Part shown: positions 61,628 to 64,000 of the stretch, one piece after another | How positions within the stretch are numbered: the first letter of the stretch is position 1 | Layout of the letters: every line of letters starts with the position of its first letter | Origin: an uncultured Anaerococcus sp. | GTDB taxonomy: Bacteria; Bacillota; Clostridia; Tissierellales; Peptoniphilaceae | DNA length: 64,000 nucleotides | NCBI RefSeq assembly: GCF_943912825.1 | Contig: NZ_CALTUX010000004.1 | Span: forward strand, 8,409 to 72,408 | Direction of reading: 5' to 3' | Made by a program: the position numbers and the translations under genes | The notes under the pieces: generated by a model | Seen by the model: only the letters and a program-made list of their open reading frames with translations | Databases searched by the model: none | What the model was told of the DNA's origin: nothing

Positions 61628-62594
61628 AATGCTCTCCCATGTATTTCTTGATAAAATCTGACCTTGCCTGGTCGAAATTATCCTTGTACTTGTGACTGTT
61701 TATATTTTTTAGCAAATAGTCTATTTGGTCATTGTCAAAAGATGTCTCATAGTCTAAAATCCTGTATTTCTTAAGGTCATAGAGGTTTTGAGCTAGATTT
61801 TCCCTTGATTCTACTAAATTATTTGCTAGTTGGTTTTCAATAATATTTATTTCTTCTTCTGCTTTTCTATCGTCTATATTGTTTAAAATCTTGTAATCTC
61901 TTCTAAATCTTCTCTCATTTTTGACAATACTCGCCAGGTCATTTTCCACATTGGCTAGATATGAATAGACATCTTCCCTATAATTGCCATAATTTTTGAG
62001 TAGATAGACCTTATCTGCGTACGACTTTAGGCCCTTAGGGATGTAATGTCTTGGGAACATGCCGGCATAGACCATGGCTTGCTTAAAACCAAAATAGGTC
62101 TTTGAATTGTCAATAAGTCCAAAAAGGAAGGCCTTGATGGCTATTTCTAAACCATTTCCAGAATTTCTTGCCCCACTGGTAAGGTAACCATATTCACCAG
62201 AAAAGGCGAAATCCAGGTGGTCATCAAGGACCTTTTCAATCTCATTTGCCCTCATATAGGCTGAGTTAAGATCTAAGTCAAAGCCTGAAATGTTTATAGA
62301 AAGATGGTCCCTGTCATTAATAACCAGGGTTGTATCTCCCTCAAAAACCACTCCGATTTGGGCAAGCTTGTCTGGAGCATCCTCGCTTAAAATCATCTGG
62401 TCGATTAGTTTATCGATTGTTTCATCGTCAAGGTCAGATAGGAGAAGAAGCTTGTCATAAAAGATATTTTTAAAGATATCAAGTATAACCAGGCTCTCGT
62501 CATAGGTCATGGTTGTTGGAAAATCATAGCCTTTGAGGTTTCTCCTTAGAGAAAGATTGGAAGAAATTATTATATCCTTGCTAAATTCTTTCAA
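61614..62594 (-). CDS. mcsB: McsB-like protein with degenerate arginine-kinase active site
   Basis: A 326-residue homologue of McsB by position and by aligned stretches (IISSN.SL.RNLKGYDFP, DRDHLSIN, ANEIEKVLDDHLDFAF, EYGYLTSG). Key residues differ from active McsB: SSRIRLAR becomes SSNLSLRR (Asn13, Ser15), EEDHIR becomes DRDHLS (Ser99), the catalytic cysteine of TSCPTNVGTG is Gly141 in TSGARNSGNG, and GLRAS becomes GLEIA (Glu150). The C-terminal third is also unlike McsB and shorter. It starts with TTG, overlapping the mcsA stop as TTGA, with GAAGGTG as ribosome site. Most likely a pseudokinase or adaptor. Confidence 0.85.
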   Translation of the reverse strand: MKEFSKDIIISSNLSLRRNLKGYDFPTTMTYDESLVILDIFKNIFYDKLLLLSDLDDETIDKLIDQMILSEDAPDKLAQIGVVFEGDTTLVINDRDHLSINISGFDLDLNSAYMRANEIEKVLDDHLDFAFSGEYGYLTSGARNSGNGLEIAIKAFLFGLIDNSKTYFGFKQAMVYAGMFPRHYIPKGLKSYADKVYLLKNYGNYREDVYSYLANVENDLASIVKNERRFRRDYKILNNIDDRKAEEEINIIENQLANNLVESRENLAQNLYDLKKYRILDYETSFDNDQIDYLLKNINSHKYKDNFDQARSDFIKKYMGEHYGKQ

Positions 62595-63175
62595 TTTTTC
62601 ACCTTCATATTTAGTTGTTCAATTTCTTCTTTTATATTAGCTGCAAGCTCGTAATCCTCTGTTTCAACAGATTCGGCAAGCTTTTGGGAAAGGTCTTTAA
62701 TCCTTTGGGCGACCTGTCTAAATTCTCTTTCTGCCTTTGGGAAGCGGCCCTTATATTCTGATAAATTATTGTAGGTCTTAAGGACCTTTTCAGTTAAATT
62801 TTTATTCAGATTATAGCAATGAGGGCAACCAAAGATTCCCTCCCTGATATTTGACTCAAGATTGCCGCAATATGGGCAAGCCTTGTCATCAAGATTCATA
62901 ATATATTCTAAATCTTTGTTATTTTGATTGAATTTATATTCATAATAAGAATTAATCACTTCATCAAGGCTAGGAACGAAATTTTTGATAAGACCTTCAA
63001 GGGCCTTGGGATCAAAATTAAGATTTTCAGCCGGAATCTGACTCACATCCTCATCCTTAGGAAGCTTGGCGTATTTTTTGACGCAATCCTGGCAGAGGTG
63101 GATGTCATGACTATTGCCATTAAAAATCACCTTAAGGCTTACAGTCGCATCTTTTCCGCATTTATCACATTTCAT
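62591..63175 (-). CDS. mcsA: McsA zinc-finger adaptor
   Basis: A 194-residue protein with CxxC pairs at the N-terminus (CDKCGK, HLCQDC) and in the middle (CPYCGN, CPHCYN), then a C-terminal UVR-type coiled coil (ESVETEDYELAANIKEEIEQLN). McsA activates McsB and modulates CtsR in other Firmicutes. Coupled to ctsR (2-base gap) and mcsB (4-base overlap). All four CxxC pairs are intact, in contrast to the decayed McsB active site. Confidence 0.93.
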   Translation of the reverse strand: MKCDKCGKDATVSLKVIFNGNSHDIHLCQDCVKKYAKLPKDEDVSQIPAENLNFDPKALEGLIKNFVPSLDEVINSYYEYKFNQNNKDLEYIMNLDDKACPYCGNLESNIREGIFGCPHCYNLNKNLTEKVLKTYNNLSEYKGRFPKAEREFRQVAQRIKDLSQKLAESVETEDYELAANIKEEIEQLNMKVKN

Positions 63176-63177
63176 AA

Positions 63178-63639
63178 TTAACTCCTCGCTAGTATACTTA
63201 AAAGAAGGCTTCTTACAATACTGGACCTAACTTTATTTCTACCCCTTGGCTCTATATCGGCCAAAGATTTATCGCTAGTGGCATATTTAGCCATCAAAAG
63301 TTCATTTTCAGTCAAATACTCCCTCTCAAAAAGATCATCAAACAAGCTATAAGCATTGGATTGACTCATTTCCTTCTTAAGATTCTTTGACAAATAACTT
63401 ATATAATCATCCTCTTCGACAATGGTAATAATCTTGATAAAACCATTACCACCACGCTTACTTTCGATAAGATAGCCATTATAAGGGGTAAATCTAGTAG
63501 ATAAAACATAGTTAATCTGACTAGGCGAGCAATCAAACCTACTTGCCAAGTCATTTCGCCCAATCTCAAGAGCCCCATCGACGCTATCTTCAAGCATGAG
63601 TTTCAAAAATCTTTCAATCTGATTAGTAAGACCTGCCAT
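63178..63639 (-). CDS. ctsR: CtsR heat-shock repressor
   Basis: A 153-residue CtsR: N-terminal winged helix (IERFLKLMLE...RNDLASRFDCSPSQINYVLSTRF), the glycine-rich beta-wing ESKRGGNGFIKI that reads the operator, and a helical C-terminal domain. It represses clp genes through tandem heptads of the GGTCAAA type. First gene of its operon, with promoter at 63778-63805 and a candidate heptad pair in the leader (63721-63737). Confidence 0.96.
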   Translation of the reverse strand: MAGLTNQIERFLKLMLEDSVDGALEIGRNDLASRFDCSPSQINYVLSTRFTPYNGYLIESKRGGNGFIKIITIVEEDDYISYLSKNLKKEMSQSNAYSLFDDLFEREYLTENELLMAKYATSDKSLADIEPRGRNKVRSSIVRSLLLSILARS

Positions 63640-63720
63640 AAAATCACCTTCAATCTTTCTAATATTATAAATAAAATCTTAATCATGGCTAAATTAAGAT
63701 CCTAGTAAAGGTCAAAAGAT

Positions 63721-63737
63721 ACTGACTATCCCTGACC
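63721..63737 (-). promoter_or_regulatory. Candidate CtsR operator
   Basis: On the minus strand GGTCAGG-GAT-AGTCAGT, two direct heptads with a 3-base gap, close to the consensus GGTCAAA-NNN-GGTCAAA. It lies downstream of the predicted promoter, which is an unusual but workable position. Confidence 0.55.
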
Positions 63738-63751
63738 ATCATCTGTTAAAT

Positions 63752-63771
63752 AAAAGAAGCACTTGCTTCTT
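63752..63771 (-). promoter_or_regulatory. Leader hairpin of the ctsR transcript
   Basis: On the minus strand AAGAAGCA-AG-TGCTTCTT followed by TTATTT, placed between the predicted start point and ctsR. It looks like a terminator for transcripts coming from upstream, or an attenuator. Confidence 0.5.
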
Positions 63772-63777
63772 AGGTAA

Positions 63778-63805
63778 ATTATACTAGATAAGTAGGAATT
63801 TACAA
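63778..63805 (-). promoter_or_regulatory. Promoter of the ctsR-mcsA-mcsB-clpC operon
   Basis: On the minus strand TTGTAA (63800-63805), 16 bases, TATAAT (63778-63783). It directly abuts the end of RNA copy C. Confidence 0.7.
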
Positions 63806-64000
63806 TTTTTTATCCAAGATAAAAATATTTTATGGGACTTGGCCCCCTAATATCCCTTTTTTATTATACAATATCATATTATTATATAGTTGTTCTCTTC
63901 GTAACTATATCTTTTATTAAATGATTATTATTTACTATTGAATCATCGTAATAAGGGGGAACGCTAAGGGGGCGGCAGAGGCCCCCTCCAGCTTTCCCCC
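63806..64000 (-). ncRNA. Candidate structured RNA, copy C (truncated by window end)
   Basis: Third copy of the element at 20463-21490, in the orientation of copy A. Shared blocks are TTTATCCAAGATAA (63810-63823), CCCCTAATATCCCTTTTTTATTAT (63844-63867, compare 20476-20500), CTCTTCGTAA, ACTATTGAATC and the two-tier hairpin 63955-64000. In that hairpin the inner stem GGGGGC/GCCCCC and the outer stem GGGGGAA.GCT/AGC.TTCCCCC are again both paired although their sequence differs from copies A and B. Only the presumed 3' third of the RNA is inside the window. No reading frame is present. Confidence 0.55.

Overview
The window looks like chromosome of an AT-rich, anaerobic Gram-positive coccus of the Peptoniphilaceae/Tissierellia type (Anaerococcus-like). 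This is inferred from codon use, strong AGGAGG ribosome sites, classical -35/-10 promoters, many lipoproteins, the ctsR-mcsA-mcsB-clpC and tsaE-tsaB-rimI-tsaD operons, and peptidase C69 and DUF4317 genes. No rRNA, tRNA or CRISPR array was seen.

Layout. 1-10.8 kb (minus strand): a host-glycan locus. A CUT1 ABC importer (lipoprotein, two permeases, a YesL-like membrane protein, an MsmK-type ATPase) is followed by cytoplasmic GH84 hexosaminidase and GH38 alpha-mannosidase genes. Mannose-6-phosphate isomerase sits nearby, in tandem with a D-Ala-D-Ala carboxypeptidase. Three copies of the 14-bp palindrome TGAAAATATTTTCA (or a near match) flank the transcription units. 11.8-20.4 kb: a thioredoxin-reductase-like flavoprotein without CxxC, a phage-type replication initiator, two extracellular flavinylated lipoproteins (a reductase and a stand-alone FMN domain), radA, plant-type gshA and a C69 dipeptidase.

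20.4-21.5 kb holds no convincing gene. It is a 1-kb imperfect inverted repeat made of two divergent copies of a roughly 450-490-nt element whose hairpins keep pairing while their sequences change. A third, partial copy runs off the window end at 63.8-64.0 kb. This is the best candidate for an undescribed system: a structured non-coding RNA family.

21.5-28.1 kb: a secreted protein and a maltodextrin-type ABC operon whose MalF has an unusual 250-residue N-terminal extension. 28.3-30.3 kb: two conserved unknowns and a 0.2-kb MITE-like element. 30.3-38.2 kb: a sucrose/fructo-oligosaccharide operon (LacI, two permeases, binding protein, GH32, ROK fructokinase, MsmK) with three operators spaced 63-64 bp apart. 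38.4-39.2 kb is repeat-rich intergenic DNA. It is followed by a GH13 alpha-glucosidase, a 3-hydroxyacyl-CoA dehydrogenase, and a LysR/YeiH-type divergent pair.

44.3-52.6 kb is a defence island. A 918-residue DUF4062-type protein is divergent from a restriction-modification operon with an adenine methyltransferase split across two genes and a GIY-YIG/helicase/methylase-like fusion. 52.8-54.8 kb: a surface protein with a non-standard cell-wall anchor and a tandem duplication of its 3' end. 54.8-63.6 kb (minus): S41 peptidase lipoprotein, the tRNA t6A operon, then clpC-mcsB-mcsA-ctsR. The McsB here lacks the catalytic cysteine and several nucleotide-binding arginines, which suggests a pseudokinase.
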